Counted from the stretch's first letter, positions 18,262 to 27,617 are shown. The stretch is 64,000 nt of DNA from Chryseobacterium sp. Marseille-Q5410 (GCA_946892665.1 CAMPOT010000001.1:1860001-1924000), one strand, 5' to 3'. Translations and numbers: made by a program. Notes: generated by a model from the sequence alone, not told the origin.

Positions 18262-18288
18262 AAAAAAACCTTACTTAAAAAAGTAAGG
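18262..18288 (-). terminator. Intrinsic terminator for the acidic protein gene
   Basis: CCTTACTT and AAGTAAGG form an 8-bp stem with a 4-nt loop. On the minus strand it is followed by seven T, directly after the stop of the 18296-18595 gene. Confidence 0.85.
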
Positions 18289-18295
18289 CTGTTTA

Positions 18296-18595
18296 TCATT
18301 CGATGAGATCTTCATTTGTTTCCTCGTGGTCATCTTCATTATCACTCAAACTGTAATATTCATTTTCTTCGTCGGGAATTTGGATTGTAATCTGTTCAAA
18401 ATTGTCGTCATCTTCCGAACCCGGAATATCCAAGCCATAAGGCATTTCGTTAGCAACATTATTCGGGTTGGTAATTGGATTCCCATCTCCGTCCATTGGG
18501 ATAGCTTCTTCTTTGTTAAAAATATCTTCTTTTGGATTATAATCCAATTCTTCTAAATTCTTTTCTACTTCTTTGTCTTTATCTTCTGTACTCAT
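18296..18595 (-). CDS. Small acidic hypothetical protein
   Basis: A 99-aa, very Asp/Glu-rich protein without Cys, signal peptide or membrane segment, and probably disordered. Segments such as EEAIPMDGDGNPITNPNN and MPYGLDIPGSEDD look like a conserved lineage-specific protein, but I know no function. It has its own terminator, and no close operon partner is seen. Confidence 0.7.
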   Translation of the reverse strand: MSTEDKDKEVEKNLEELDYNPKEDIFNKEEAIPMDGDGNPITNPNNVANEMPYGLDIPGSEDDDNFEQITIQIPDEENEYYSLSDNEDDHEETNEDLIE

Positions 18596-18648
18596 AATAG
18601 TGGTTTTTAAAATTAATTTGTTAAGTCAAAAATGATTCCAATTCCTAC

Positions 18649-19622
18649 TTATTTTTCATAAACTTTCGGATTTGCGCAAGTTGGCAATTTTTCGCCTTTT
18701 GAAAATGCAACGACATTTTCTGCAGCTAATTTTGCCATTCCACCTCTAGCCTCAATTGTTGCGGAACCAATATGCGGAAGCACACAAACATTCGGAAGTT
18801 GAAGCAAAGGATTTGCTTGCTCCATCGGCTCTGGGTTGGTAACATCTAATCCGGCTCCCCAGATTTGTCCGGAATTTAAAGCATTAAATAAATCTATTTC
18901 ATTTTGAAAACCGCCTCTCGCTGTGTTAATATAAATGGCATTTTTCTTCATTTTTTCAAATACCGATTTGTTGAATAAATCAGCTTGTTCAACTGTGTAA
19001 TTTGCATGAACGGTTATGACATCAGACTTTTCTATCAATTCATCAAACGAAACATATTCTGCAGAAAGCTTTTCCTCGACTTCTCTATTTTGACTTCGAT
19101 TGTGATAAAGGATATTCATATCGAAAGCTTTTTTACATTTTTCTGCCATCTCAAAACCAATTCTGCCTAAACCAAAAACGCCTAAAGTTTTTCCGTATAA
19201 TTCCTGGCCAAGCTCTTCCAAAGCATCAAAATCTTTCCAATTTCCAGATTTCACTTTGTCGATATTATAACTCGCTTTGCGGGAAACCATTTGCATTAAT
19301 AGAAAAGCAACATCAGAAGTTGCTCTGCTCAAAACATCTGGCGTATTTCCAACTGGTATATTTCGGCGGGTAGCTTCTTCAATATCCACATTATCAAAAC
19401 CTACTGAAAATAACGAGATTGCTTTAACATTCGCGCATTGTTCAAAAAAAATTTGTCAAATTTATTATTTCCAACATTTAAGATGATATCGGCTTTTTTA
19501 CAATATTCTAACCATTCTTCGTGTGTTTCAATTTTATTTTCAGGTGAAATAATTTGTAAATTTTGTTGGTTTAAAATTTCTAAACCGATTTGTGGAATTC
19601 TTTTATTGATGAACACTTTCAT
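18649..19622 (-). pseudogene. D-isomer-specific 2-hydroxyacid dehydrogenase, frameshifted
   Basis: NAD-dependent dehydrogenase of the glyoxylate/hydroxypyruvate reductase type. The N-terminal part (MKVFINKRIPQIGLEIL, start 19622) runs to a TAG near 19389. The rest is in another frame and carries the Rossmann motif GVFGLGRIGFEMA, catalytic Arg in NTARGG, Glu in TNPEPM and His in LPHIGSAT. The frames join at an A8 run (plus strand 19444-19451): one base more, or two fewer, gives FDKFF(F)EQCANVKAISLFSVGFDNVD and a protein of about 324 aa, the normal family length. It is either a real slippage mutation or a homopolymer sequencing error. Confidence 0.85.
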
Positions 19623-19712
19623 ATTGAAGATTGTCATTTAAATTTTAATATTTAAAGAAAAAATCTGCGTCAAATACCATTCCGAAATCATTAAAATTAC
19701 CACAAAAACTGC

Positions 19713-19805
19713 TATATTTGCCGATGAAAAGGGTGAATCGTGTGAAAATCACGAGCTGTCGCGCAACCGTAATTTAGAAATAAGAAGTCGGATCCCCAAA
19801 AACTT
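19713..19805 (+). promoter_or_regulatory. Cobalamin (B12) riboswitch
   Basis: The segment matches the conserved core of cobalamin riboswitches in order: TTGCC, AAAAGGGTGAAT, the GTGAAAATCAC hairpin, the B12 box AGCTGTCGCGCAACCGTAA (19750s-19770s) and AAGTCGGAT with following C residues. It is on the plus strand, 60-70 bp before an acyl-CoA thioesterase gene. A hairpin built from ATTTGAA and TTCAAAT follows at about 19813-19848 and may be the expression platform. A TATATTTG promoter-like box (19713-19720) overlaps the 5' border, so the exact transcript start is uncertain. Confidence 0.82.
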
Positions 19806-19867
19806 TCGCGATTTGAAGTAGAAAAAATTTCTATTCATTTCAAATATTAATTTTTAACCCCACAGAA

Positions 19868-20257
19868 ATGAATTACGAATCAAAAATTAAAGATTCCGAA
19901 ACCCATGTTTTCAAAGTAGTATTTCCGAACATTACGAATCATCACAACACCATGTTTGGTGGAACGGTGATGGAAATGATGGACGAAGTTGCGTTTATGA
20001 CCGCTACAAGATTTGCAAGAAAGTCCTTTGTAACGGTAAGTTGCGACCGAATTGATTTTAAAAAACCGATTCCTGCAGATACGCTGGTTGAACTTATCGG
20101 TAAGGTAAAATATGTCGGCAACTCAAGTTTGAAAGTGAATGTAGAAGTTTTCGTTGAAGAAATGTATGAAGAAAAGAGAGAGAAAGCGGTTTCAGGCGAT
20201 TTCACGTTGGTTGCTTTGGATGAGAATAAAAAACCGGTCAGGATTTTTAACAGTTAA
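19868..20257 (+). CDS. Acyl-CoA thioesterase (YciA-type hotdog protein)
   Basis: A 129-aa single hotdog domain protein that hydrolyses acyl-CoA to free acid and CoA. The family motif is MFGGTVMEMMDEVAFMTATR, with the catalytic Asp in MMDEVA; FVTVSCDRIDFKKPI and the GDFTLVALDE strand complete the fold. It is monocistronic between a B12 riboswitch and a terminator, so expression is probably linked to cobalamin level. A role in relieving CoA esters of the methylmalonyl/propionyl branch would fit but is inference. Confidence 0.92.
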   Translation: MNYESKIKDSETHVFKVVFPNITNHHNTMFGGTVMEMMDEVAFMTATRFARKSFVTVSCDRIDFKKPIPADTLVELIGKVKYVGNSSLKVNVEVFVEEMYEEKREKAVSGDFTLVALDENKKPVRIFNS

Positions 20258-20276
20258 ATACTGAATCAACCTGAAA

Positions 20277-20309
20277 AAAAAATTCCACCTCAAAAGTGGA
20301 ATTTTTATT
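20277..20309. terminator. Bidirectional terminator after the thioesterase gene
   Basis: AAAATTCCAC and GTGGAATTTT form a 10-bp stem with a 7-nt loop and T/A runs on both sides. It serves the thioesterase gene and the convergent small gene ending at 20321. Confidence 0.9.
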
Positions 20310-20320
20310 GTCTGTAAAAA

Positions 20321-20548
20321 CTAAAAATCATTATCAAGATTTTGATTTTTATTGTTTTCCCAAGCGTCGTCATACGCTTTGCTTTGATTCACCCAAGCTT
20401 TTGGCGGAACTGCATTTTCGGCATTTTCCGGCAGTCTGGCTCTGTTTTCAGGTGCTGATTTAGATTGGTTGTCTTCAGCTGATTCTAAAATTTCGGGAGC
20501 AACTTTTTTAGAATTTTCTTCGTTGTTATTTTCGTTGTTTGGATTCAT
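20321..20548 (-). CDS. Small hydrophilic hypothetical protein
   Basis: A 75-aa protein rich in Asn, Glu and Pro, with no membrane segment. The start is taken as ATG 20548 (MNPNNENNNEEN); an ATG eight codons earlier would add MSIFKSIA. The C-terminal PPKAWVNQSKAYDDAWENN looks conserved in style, but the family is unknown to me. It is convergent with the thioesterase gene and shares its terminator. Confidence 0.6.
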   Translation of the reverse strand: MNPNNENNNEENSKKVAPEILESAEDNQSKSAPENRARLPENAENAVPPKAWVNQSKAYDDAWENNKNQNLDNDF

Positions 20549-20719
20549 TGCGATTGATTTAAATATTGACAAACGAGTTCAAATATTATTCCACAAAAGA
20601 TCATCCTATCGAAATTTGTCATCAATTTAAAAATCATCATTTATTTATCATTTACTATTAAAAATTTAAAGAAAAATAGAGAAAAGTTCAACATTTTAAC
20701 GCTAAATAAAACTGAAAAC

Positions 20720-20754
20720 TTGGTCACAATTTCTTAAAATTATTATTAAATTTG
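20720..20754 (+). promoter_or_regulatory. Candidate promoter of ftsK
   Basis: TTG at 20720-20722 and TAAATTTG at 20747-20754 fit the Bacteroidetes -33/-7 pattern with a 24-bp spacer. The box ends 14 bp before the ATG, giving a leader of about 10 nt. Confidence 0.55.
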
Positions 20755-20768
20755 CCCTCATTGATATT

Positions 20769-23258
20769 ATGGAAAAAAACGCTAAAACCTCCCCGACATC
20801 TACTTCCGAACAAGGTAAAATCTTATCAAAACCACGTATTTTTTTTGGTGTACTGTTCGTTCTTATTTCTATTGTGCTTACTTTTTCTTTCGTTTCATAT
20901 CTATTGAATTGGAAAGCGGATCAAAGCCAAGCTGGTACGATGCTCGATAAAACTGTGAAATCTTCGAATGTTTTCGGTAAAGTCGGCGATTGGTTAGGCA
21001 ATCTTTTCATTTTCGAAAGCGTTGGTATTGCTGCATTTGCGGTAGCATTTATTTTTTTTGTTTTCGGAACGATGATTATGAAAAAAAATTATTTCAAACC
21101 TTGGAAAACCTTTGGCCATTCTCTGTTTTTCATTTGTTGGTTGCCTATTTTTATGGGCGCAATTACGAAAGGTGAAGGTGTTTTAAGCGGCGTATATGGT
21201 TTCCAAATTATGGATTTTCTAAATTCGGTAATCGGAACTGCAGGACTTTGGCTGGTTCTTTTTGTAAGTATTGCTCTTTATTTTGTTTTAGAATTTAATT
21301 TAAACCCAAAAAATATCAAATCGAAAATTAATGATTTGAATGAAAATACTTTAGGGAAAGTAAAAGCGATGATGCCAAGTTCGGAAAATTTCGAAGCAGA
21401 CGAGGAATTAGAAGAAATTGCTAAAGTTGATACTGAAAAAACAAATATCGTTTCTCCAACTTCTGCGCCGGTGACTCCCGTAGAAATTCCAGTGAAAGGT
21501 TTTCCGGAAGTGGAGATTAGTAATGATTTTGAAACCATCAAAACTCCGAATAAAACGACCTTCGATGAAGGAGAAATTCCACAAAAAATCACGGTAACCG
21601 AAACTTCCGCGGCTGAAATCAATTTAAATCCGACTACTGCACCAACTCCTAAAACAGATAACATCGATTTCAAAGTAGAGGTTGCTAAAACGATGGATGT
21701 TTTGGATGAAACCGATCAGAAATCACAAGAACTTATTGATAAGCATGGGCTGTACGATCACAAATTAGATCTTGCCAAATTCCAAATGCCGACGATCGAT
21801 TTGCTAAGAGATTACGGCAACGAAGAAATTTCCATCAACCGCGACGAATTAGAAGAAAATAAAAATAAAATTGTTGGACTTCTTAAGAATTTTAATGTAG
21901 GAATTGCTGAAATAAAAGCGACGGTAGGACCAACCGTAACTTTATATGAAATCGTTCCGGAAGCCGGAATACGTGTTGCATCCATTAAAAAATTACAAGA
22001 TGATATCGCGCTGAATCTTTCTGCTCTAGGAATAAGAATTATCGCACCGATGCCAGGAAAAGGAACCATTGGAATTGAAGTTCCAAGAAAAAATCCCTCG
22101 ATGGTTTCGATGAGAAGTGTGATTGCTTCCCAAAAATTTCAAAATACGGATATGGATTTGCCGGTGGTTTTCGGAAAAACGATTTCTAATGAGATTTTCA
22201 TGGCAGATTTGTCTAAAATGCCTCATTTATTGATGGCGGGTGCAACCGGACAAGGAAAATCTGTAGGAATTAATGCAATCCTCACTTCCCTACTCTATAA
22301 AAAACATCCGAGCGAATTGAAATTTGTAATGGTGGATCCGAAAAAAGTGGAACTTTCGCTTTATTCCAAAATTGAAAGACATTATTTGGCAAAACTTCCG
22401 GATGGCGATGATGCGATTATTACCGATACTCACAAGGTGATCAATACGCTGAATTCGCTTTGTATAGAGATGGATCAGCGATATGATTTGCTTAAAAATG
22501 CATTTTGTAAAAACTTAAAAGAATACAACAAGAAATTTTCCGAAAGAAAACTCAATCCTGAAAACGGACACCGCTATTTACCTTACATCGTTTTGGTGGT
22601 TGATGAATTTGCAGATTTGATCATGACTGCAGGAAAAGAAGTTGAACTACCAATTGCCCGACTTGCTCAGCTAGCGAGAGCCGTTGGAATTCACCTTATT
22701 GTAGCTACACAAAGACCTTCTGTCAATGTTATCACCGGGATGATTAAAGCAAATTTCCCTGCGAGAGCAGCTTTCCGCGTAATTTCAAGTGTTGATTCCC
22801 GCACGATCTTAGATTCTCCGGGAGCCGATCAATTGATCGGAAAAGGTGATATGCTTTATTTTAATGGAAACGAAATTCTGCGACTTCAATGCGCATTCGT
22901 TGATACCCCAGAAGTTGAAAAAATTGCTGAATTTATCGGTGAACAGAAAGGTTACGCAAGCGCATTTATGCTTCCGGAATATTCTAGCGAAGAATCAACT
23001 TCAACCGCTGCTGCTTTCGATCCAAATGAAAAAGATGCCCTATTCGAAGACGCGGCAAGAATCATTGTTTCTACCCAACAAGGATCGACTTCGATGTTGC
23101 AAAGGCAACTGAAATTGGGCTACAACCGAGCTGGTAGAATTATGGATCAATTGGAAGCCAGCGGAATTGTAGGCGGCTTTAACGGTGCGAAAGCGAGAGA
23201 AGTGTTGATTAGTGATTTAAATTCTTTGGAACAGTTTTTGGAAGAATTGCGCAAATAA
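20769..23258 (+). CDS. ftsK: DNA translocase FtsK
   Basis: An 829-aa cell-division DNA pump that clears chromosome ends from the septum and supports XerCD dimer resolution. Four N-terminal membrane helices (about 25-175) are followed by an acidic/Pro/Thr-rich linker (about 200-310) and the motor domain with Walker A GATGQGKSVGIN, Walker B YIVLVVDEFADL and ATQRPSVNVITG. A C-terminal winged-helix gamma domain (STSMLQRQLKLGYNRAGRI) recognises DNA polarity sequences. A lolA gene follows, an order common in Flavobacteriia. Confidence 0.97.
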   Translation: MEKNAKTSPTSTSEQGKILSKPRIFFGVLFVLISIVLTFSFVSYLLNWKADQSQAGTMLDKTVKSSNVFGKVGDWLGNLFIFESVGIAAFAVAFIFFVFGTMIMKKNYFKPWKTFGHSLFFICWLPIFMGAITKGEGVLSGVYGFQIMDFLNSVIGTAGLWLVLFVSIALYFVLEFNLNPKNIKSKINDLNENTLGKVKAMMPSSENFEADEELEEIAKVDTEKTNIVSPTSAPVTPVEIPVKGFPEVEISNDFETIKTPNKTTFDEGEIPQKITVTETSAAEINLNPTTAPTPKTDNIDFKVEVAKTMDVLDETDQKSQELIDKHGLYDHKLDLAKFQMPTIDLLRDYGNEEISINRDELEENKNKIVGLLKNFNVGIAEIKATVGPTVTLYEIVPEAGIRVASIKKLQDDIALNLSALGIRIIAPMPGKGTIGIEVPRKNPSMVSMRSVIASQKFQNTDMDLPVVFGKTISNEIFMADLSKMPHLLMAGATGQGKSVGINAILTSLLYKKHPSELKFVMVDPKKVELSLYSKIERHYLAKLPDGDDAIITDTHKVINTLNSLCIEMDQRYDLLKNAFCKNLKEYNKKFSERKLNPENGHRYLPYIVLVVDEFADLIMTAGKEVELPIARLAQLARAVGIHLIVATQRPSVNVITGMIKANFPARAAFRVISSVDSRTILDSPGADQLIGKGDMLYFNGNEILRLQCAFVDTPEVEKIAEFIGEQKGYASAFMLPEYSSEESTSTAAAFDPNEKDALFEDAARIIVSTQQGSTSMLQRQLKLGYNRAGRIMDQLEASGIVGGFNGAKAREVLISDLNSLEQFLEELRK

Positions 23259-23320
23259 CTTTTAATTTTAAACAATAGTTTAACTTTAAAGAAAAGCTTT
23301 ACATCCAAAAAATAAAAAAA

Positions 23321-23968
23321 ATGAAGAATATATTAAAAAAAATTACTGTTGGAGTTTTCGTTTTGGGAACAGCAGCAACATTTTCTGCTCAGAAAATAGA
23401 TGCGAAAGCAAAAGCAATCCTTGATGCAGTTTCCAGTAACTATAAAGCAAAAAATAATGTCTACTTTAAGTTCGTTTACGGAACAGGCAATAACAAGAAA
23501 GTAACCAAAACCGAACCCGGCATCTTCTACTCTGCCAAAGATAAATACAAATTGAAAATCATGGGAACAGAACAGATTTTCGATGGGAACAAGGTTTACA
23601 ATATCTCCGCTGAAGATCAGGAAGTTACGGTTGCGAAGCCAACTCCAGATTCTCAAATATTTTCTCCACTAAATTATGTTGAAGAATACAAAAAAGGATA
23701 CAACGTAAAATATCTCGGAAAAATTACCGTAAATGGTGTAAAAACTGACCATATTAAACTGATTCCAACAAAGAACAATGGAATTAAAGAGGTTAACCTT
23801 TTCGTAAATGATTCGAAAAAACAAGTGGTAAAACTAGAACAATTTGCAACCGACAATTCGGTTTCTGTAATAGCAATCAGCGATTACAAAGAAAACCAAG
23901 CATTGAGCAATTCGATGTTTACTTTCGACAAAAATCAATACAAAAACTATCTCATAACCGAGTTATAA
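23321..23968 (+). CDS. lolA: LolA-type outer-membrane lipoprotein carrier
   Basis: A 215-aa periplasmic protein with a signal peptide (MKNILKKITVGVFVLGTAAT, cleavage near SAQ). The rest forms the LolA/LppX half-barrel, with IFYSAKDKYKLKIMGTEQIF and KVYNISAEDQEVTV strands. It shuttles lipoproteins from the LolCDE transporter to the outer membrane. It lies 62 bp after ftsK and is followed by a terminator. Confidence 0.9.
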   Translation: MKNILKKITVGVFVLGTAATFSAQKIDAKAKAILDAVSSNYKAKNNVYFKFVYGTGNNKKVTKTEPGIFYSAKDKYKLKIMGTEQIFDGNKVYNISAEDQEVTVAKPTPDSQIFSPLNYVEEYKKGYNVKYLGKITVNGVKTDHIKLIPTKNNGIKEVNLFVNDSKKQVVKLEQFATDNSVSVIAISDYKENQALSNSMFTFDKNQYKNYLITEL

Positions 23969-23973
23969 TCACA

Positions 23974-24003
23974 AAATCCTCTCTATTTGGGAGGATTTTT
24001 TTC
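23974..24003 (+). terminator. Intrinsic terminator after lolA
   Basis: AAATCCTC and GAGGATTT form the stem, followed by a T run. It separates the ftsK-lolA unit from the LptF/LptG gene. Confidence 0.85.
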
Positions 24004-24029
24004 TGTGAATTTTTTAAAAACTTTTTTGG

Positions 24030-24037
24030 TAAATTTG
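24030..24037 (+). promoter_or_regulatory. Promoter box next to the LptF/G start (leaderless candidate)
   Basis: TAAATTTG matches the TAnnTTTG box and ends only 4 bp before ATG 24042. The same box lies 4 bp before the 5' end of the SRP RNA in this window, which predicts a transcript beginning at or near the start codon. No good -33 TTG was found. Confidence 0.45.
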
Positions 24038-24041
24038 GCAC

Positions 24042-25496
24042 ATGATAAAAAAACTCGACGGCTACGTCATTAAAACTTTTTTCGGCCCGTTTCTTTTTAT
24101 TTTCAGTGTATTGTTTTTCATTTTTGTGGTGAACATCATCTGGATCCGATTGGCACAATTTACCGGAAAAGGTCTTAGTTACTGGGAAATTTTGAAGTTA
24201 CTTTCCTACCTTTCGGCCATTGTTGTGCAGTTGGTTCTTCCGCTTACCATTTTGCTCGCCTCCATCATGACTTTTGGTGATTTTGGGGAAAGGTATGAAC
24301 TTGCCGCGATGAAAGCGGCCGGAATTTCATTAACAAGAATTATGTTGCCTTTGTTTGGCGTTGCTTTTATTTTTTCGCTGTTCCTTTTTATTTTTTCAAA
24401 TAATGTAATTCCCGATTTCCAGCGCAAAGCCAAAAATATGCTATACAATATCGCTGCGACAAAACCGGCTCTTAATTTCACACCCGGGCAATTTATCCAG
24501 CAGATTCCAGGTTATAGTGTAAAATTCGATAAAATTTCCGGCGAGAACGGTGAAAATCTGGAGGGCGTTTTCATTCACAAAATGGCAAATTCTTTCGAAA
24601 ACCAACAGTCAATTGTAGCTGAAAAGGGTAAATTTGTACCCGCCACCAACCGAAATTTCCTGAAATTAGTGCTTTTCAATGGGCATATTTTTGAAGATAA
24701 TATTTCTAATTCGGATTACAGCCAAAGATTGAAACAACCGGATCAAGCGATAAAATTCGATACGCTGGTTTCACATTTTAATATTTCTGATATCATTAAT
24801 AAAGCTTTAGAATCTCAAAAAATTACCGATGATTATTCGTTTCAAAATTTTATAGAACTCAATTCTACCATCGAAAAAGTTAAAAAAGAAAATGATAATG
24901 TGATCGGCAACGTCAGCAATGAACTGATTAACCAAACCAACGGTTTTGTGAGCTATATCGATAAAACAAAATTTAAAGGAAAAATCGTGGCTCCTCCTAA
25001 GATAGAAAGCTTAGAGCAAAAGAAAAAGGAAGAATTGCTGTATTCCGCGTACAACAAAATCGACGGAATCAAGAGTTTGAACACCAGTAAAATTTCGCAA
25101 ATAAAAGAGCTTCACGCTTATTTTTCGCGGGTTATTTTATACCAACAGCGTATTTTCGCTTATTCGGTAACATGTCTTATTTTCTTCTTAATTGGTGCGA
25201 GTTTAGGATCAATTATCCGAAAAGGAGGTTTGGGACTTCCGGTGGTCATAGCAATCGTAGTTTTCATTATTTTTTATGTTATGAATCTCTCGGTAGAAAA
25301 CATGGCTTGGTCCGGGAAATTGGATCCTTATTTGGCGGCCTGGCTCCCGAATATGGTACTTTTCCCCTTCGGTGCATGGCTTACTTACAAAGCGCTTACC
25401 GATTCTCAAGTATTTGATATTGAGAAATATAAAAGTTTACTCAAACCGATTACCGATCGATTCTCGAAGAATAAAGAACACGAAAGATATCGATAA
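24042..25496 (+). CDS. LptF/LptG-family permease (YjgP/YjgQ)
   Basis: A 484-aa inner-membrane subunit of the lipopolysaccharide export ABC transporter. The order is membrane helices at about 12-33, 58-80 and 100-122, then a large periplasmic beta-jellyroll-like region (about 125-355), then three C-terminal helices with FFLIGASLGSIIRKGGLGLP. The N-terminal KLDGYVIKTFFGPFLF is typical of the family. LptF and LptG cannot be separated by eye. Confidence 0.92.
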   Translation: MIKKLDGYVIKTFFGPFLFIFSVLFFIFVVNIIWIRLAQFTGKGLSYWEILKLLSYLSAIVVQLVLPLTILLASIMTFGDFGERYELAAMKAAGISLTRIMLPLFGVAFIFSLFLFIFSNNVIPDFQRKAKNMLYNIAATKPALNFTPGQFIQQIPGYSVKFDKISGENGENLEGVFIHKMANSFENQQSIVAEKGKFVPATNRNFLKLVLFNGHIFEDNISNSDYSQRLKQPDQAIKFDTLVSHFNISDIINKALESQKITDDYSFQNFIELNSTIEKVKKENDNVIGNVSNELINQTNGFVSYIDKTKFKGKIVAPPKIESLEQKKKEELLYSAYNKIDGIKSLNTSKISQIKELHAYFSRVILYQQRIFAYSVTCLIFFLIGASLGSIIRKGGLGLPVVIAIVVFIIFYVMNLSVENMAWSGKLDPYLAAWLPNMVLFPFGAWLTYKALTDSQVFDIEKYKSLLKPITDRFSKNKEHERYR

Positions 25497-25510
25497 AAAT
25501 GAACAAAAGA

Positions 25511-25544
25511 AAAGCCGCAATTTCCAAGAATTGCGGCTTTTTTT
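25511..25544. terminator. Bidirectional terminator between the LptF/G and peroxidase genes
   Basis: AAAGCCGCAATT and AATTGCGGCTTT form a perfect 12-bp stem with a 6-nt loop and T/A runs on both sides. The convergent peroxidase gene ends inside the T run (25543). Confidence 0.93.
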
Positions 25545-26112
25545 ATTTTAAATATTTGGTAATTGCGTCGTCTGTGGGTTTGGTGGTACTTATGAAACTA
25601 TCAATTAATTTTCCGTTTTCATCGACCAAAAATTTCGTGAAATTCCAAAGAATGGTGGTGTTTTTCACGCCGTTTAATTCTTTTTCCGTGAGATATTTAA
25701 AAATCGGTGCAGTATCATCACCTTTTACCGAAACTTTGGCAGCCATGGGAAAACTTACACCATAATTTTTTTGGCAAAAAGCACCAATTTCAGCATTACT
25801 TCCCGGTTCCTGGCCTCCGAAATTATTGGCAGGGAAACCAATGACCACCAATTTATCTTTGTAATCCTTGGAAAGTGTTTCCAGATCAGCGTATTGAGGG
25901 GTAAAGCCACATTCTGAAGCGGTGTTCACAATGAGGATCTTCTTCCCTTTAAAATCGGCAAAATTAATTTCTTTACCGTCCAAACCTTCTACTTTGTAGT
26001 CGTAAATGCTTTTCATAATAACATTTTTATCCTGTGAAACTTCCTTTTTCTGTTGGGTACAATTTTGCAAAAAAGCTGCAGCTGATAAAAAAAGAATGAA
26101 TATTTTTTTCAT
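25543..26112 (-). CDS. Lipoprotein glutathione-peroxidase-family protein
   Basis: A 189-aa thiol peroxidase. The N-terminus is a lipoprotein signal with lipobox LQNC (Cys about 18), so it is probably membrane-anchored. The GPx core has the peroxidatic Cys in NTASECGFTPQY, Gln/Trp partners in IGFPANNFGGQEPGSN and ILWNFTKFLVD. In bacteria that lack glutathione such enzymes normally use thioredoxin as donor. It follows a LolA-like protein gene on the same strand. Confidence 0.94.
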   Translation of the reverse strand: MKKIFILFLSAAAFLQNCTQQKKEVSQDKNVIMKSIYDYKVEGLDGKEINFADFKGKKILIVNTASECGFTPQYADLETLSKDYKDKLVVIGFPANNFGGQEPGSNAEIGAFCQKNYGVSFPMAAKVSVKGDDTAPIFKYLTEKELNGVKNTTILWNFTKFLVDENGKLIDSFISTTKPTDDAITKYLK

Positions 26113-26159
26113 AATTGTAGGTTTATTATTGTGAAAATTTCTCGTAAAAAATTTTTTAA

Positions 26160-26822
26160 TTAAAACTTAAAAGTATTTGCAGGCAAAGCTTTATTGGTTT
26201 CAATCGTGTTGAGAATCATCACATAATCGCTGTCTTTTTTCGGTGAAGCAGCCTCAATTCTAAACGGCATTAGCAAACTTCCTACTTTTCTATAATCACT
26301 GTACGAAAGCGTTTCATCACTTTTTACTTCTTTCAGCAACATATAATTTTTGGTATCGAAGTAGTAAATGGTTTTGTTGACATTCTTGGTCAGTTCAACT
26401 TTGTGACAATACGTTTCGCCTACTTTTTCTTTTCCAAGATATTTGGCTTCAAAACCTTTGTTTTCCCAATCGATGAAATCCGTATCGAAACTTTCCGCAT
26501 TGTAATTAGGATATTCCTGAAGCTTATTGGTCGCGTAATTCATCGCGTAACCTTTTTTCCCGTCGAAACCCTCGATCGCCGTTTCTTTTTTGTTAATGGT
26601 GATAACGGTTTTGGTCAAATTTGGTCTTTGTTGGAAAATTTTTATCGGATAAGAATCATTGATTCCGAGCGTGAGTTTACCATGTAAAATAATGGAATTC
26701 AACAGTTTCCAATTAGTTAAACCACCCGATTTTTCTATATTTTGGTCGATAATTTCTTTTGCGGTTTGTGCAGAAATAATTCCACTCACCAATATCATCA
26801 ACACCAATACAATCTTTTTCAT
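26160..26822 (-). CDS. LolA-like/outer-membrane lipoprotein-sorting-type periplasmic protein
   Basis: A 220-aa exported protein. The signal peptide MKKIVLVLMILVSGIISAQ precedes a beta-rich domain of the LolA/LolB-like superfamily (EGFDGKKGYAMNYATNKLQEY, YYFDTKNYMLLKEVK, YSDYRKVGSLLMPFRIEA). This subfamily is common in Bacteroidota and its cargo is not known. It lies between kdsB and the peroxidase gene in a minus-strand group. Confidence 0.82.
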   Translation of the reverse strand: MKKIVLVLMILVSGIISAQTAKEIIDQNIEKSGGLTNWKLLNSIILHGKLTLGINDSYPIKIFQQRPNLTKTVITINKKETAIEGFDGKKGYAMNYATNKLQEYPNYNAESFDTDFIDWENKGFEAKYLGKEKVGETYCHKVELTKNVNKTIYYFDTKNYMLLKEVKSDETLSYSDYRKVGSLLMPFRIEAASPKKDSDYVMILNTIETNKALPANTFKF

Positions 26823-26879
26823 TCAATCAATCAATTTATTTTTTCAAATATATACTTTTTGAATTTAAGTAAGCCATGA

Positions 26880-27614
26880 TTAAATTCCTGTGTTCAAAAT
26901 TGCTCGTGCTTTTTCCAAATCTTCAGGAACATCAATGCCCACTCCCACAAAATCGGTTTCAATCATTTTAATTTTCATGCCATATTCCAAATACCGGATA
27001 CATTCGATTTTTTCTGAAATTTCCAGAGCTTTCATCGTTAATTGCGCGAAATTGAGCAAAGCATTTTTCCTGAATGCATATACGCCAATATGCTTGAAAT
27101 AAGCAACATCCGGATGAATTTCTCTAGGATAAGGAATTACGGAACGACTGAAATACAATGCAAAACCATCATTATCGGTGATTACCTTCACATTGTTTGG
27201 ATTATCGATTTCCTCCTTATTTTTTAGTTGAATTTTCAATGATGCTAAAGAAATTTTCTCCTCGAAATCATCATGAAAAACAGAAATTAACTGCTTCAGT
27301 GGTTCAGTTTTCAGGAAAGGCTCGTCCCCCTGAACATTGACTACGATATCGCATTCAATATCTCGAATAGCTTCTGCAATTCGGTCGCTTCCCGTTTCAT
27401 GCTCTCCGGTCATCACAGCATTACCCCCGATTTTATTGATTTCTTCAAAAATAATCTCAGAATCTGTAGCTACAAAAACTTCATCGAACAAACCGGTTTC
27501 TACCACGTTTTGATACGTCGTTGCAATCACGGTTTTTTCGCCCAATAGTTGCATGAGTTTTCCAGGAAAACGACTTGCTTGGTATCTCGCAGGAATAACA
27601 GCTATAATTTTCAT
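26880..27614 (-). CDS. kdsB: 3-deoxy-manno-octulosonate cytidylyltransferase
   Basis: A 244-aa enzyme that activates Kdo as CMP-Kdo for lipopolysaccharide inner-core synthesis. The nucleotide-binding loop [15 protein letters not shown] is at the N-terminus; [11 protein letters not shown] and [10 protein letters not shown] are the family's other landmarks. The gene starts 3 bp after the aminotransferase stop, so the two are co-transcribed. Nearby phospho-sugar mutase, LptF/G and LolA genes fit an envelope-building neighbourhood. Confidence 0.96.
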   Translation of the reverse strand: MKIIAVIPARYQASRFPGKLMQLLGEKTVIATTYQNVVETGLFDEVFVATDSEIIFEEINKIGGNAVMTGEHETGSDRIAEAIRDIECDIVVNVQGDEPFLKTEPLKQLISVFHDDFEEKISLASLKIQLKNKEEIDNPNNVKVITDNDGFALYFSRSVIPYPREIHPDVAYFKHIGVYAFRKNALLNFAQLTMKALEISEKIECIRYLEYGMKIKMIETDFVGVGIDVPEDLEKARAILNTGI

Positions 27615-27617
27615 GAA

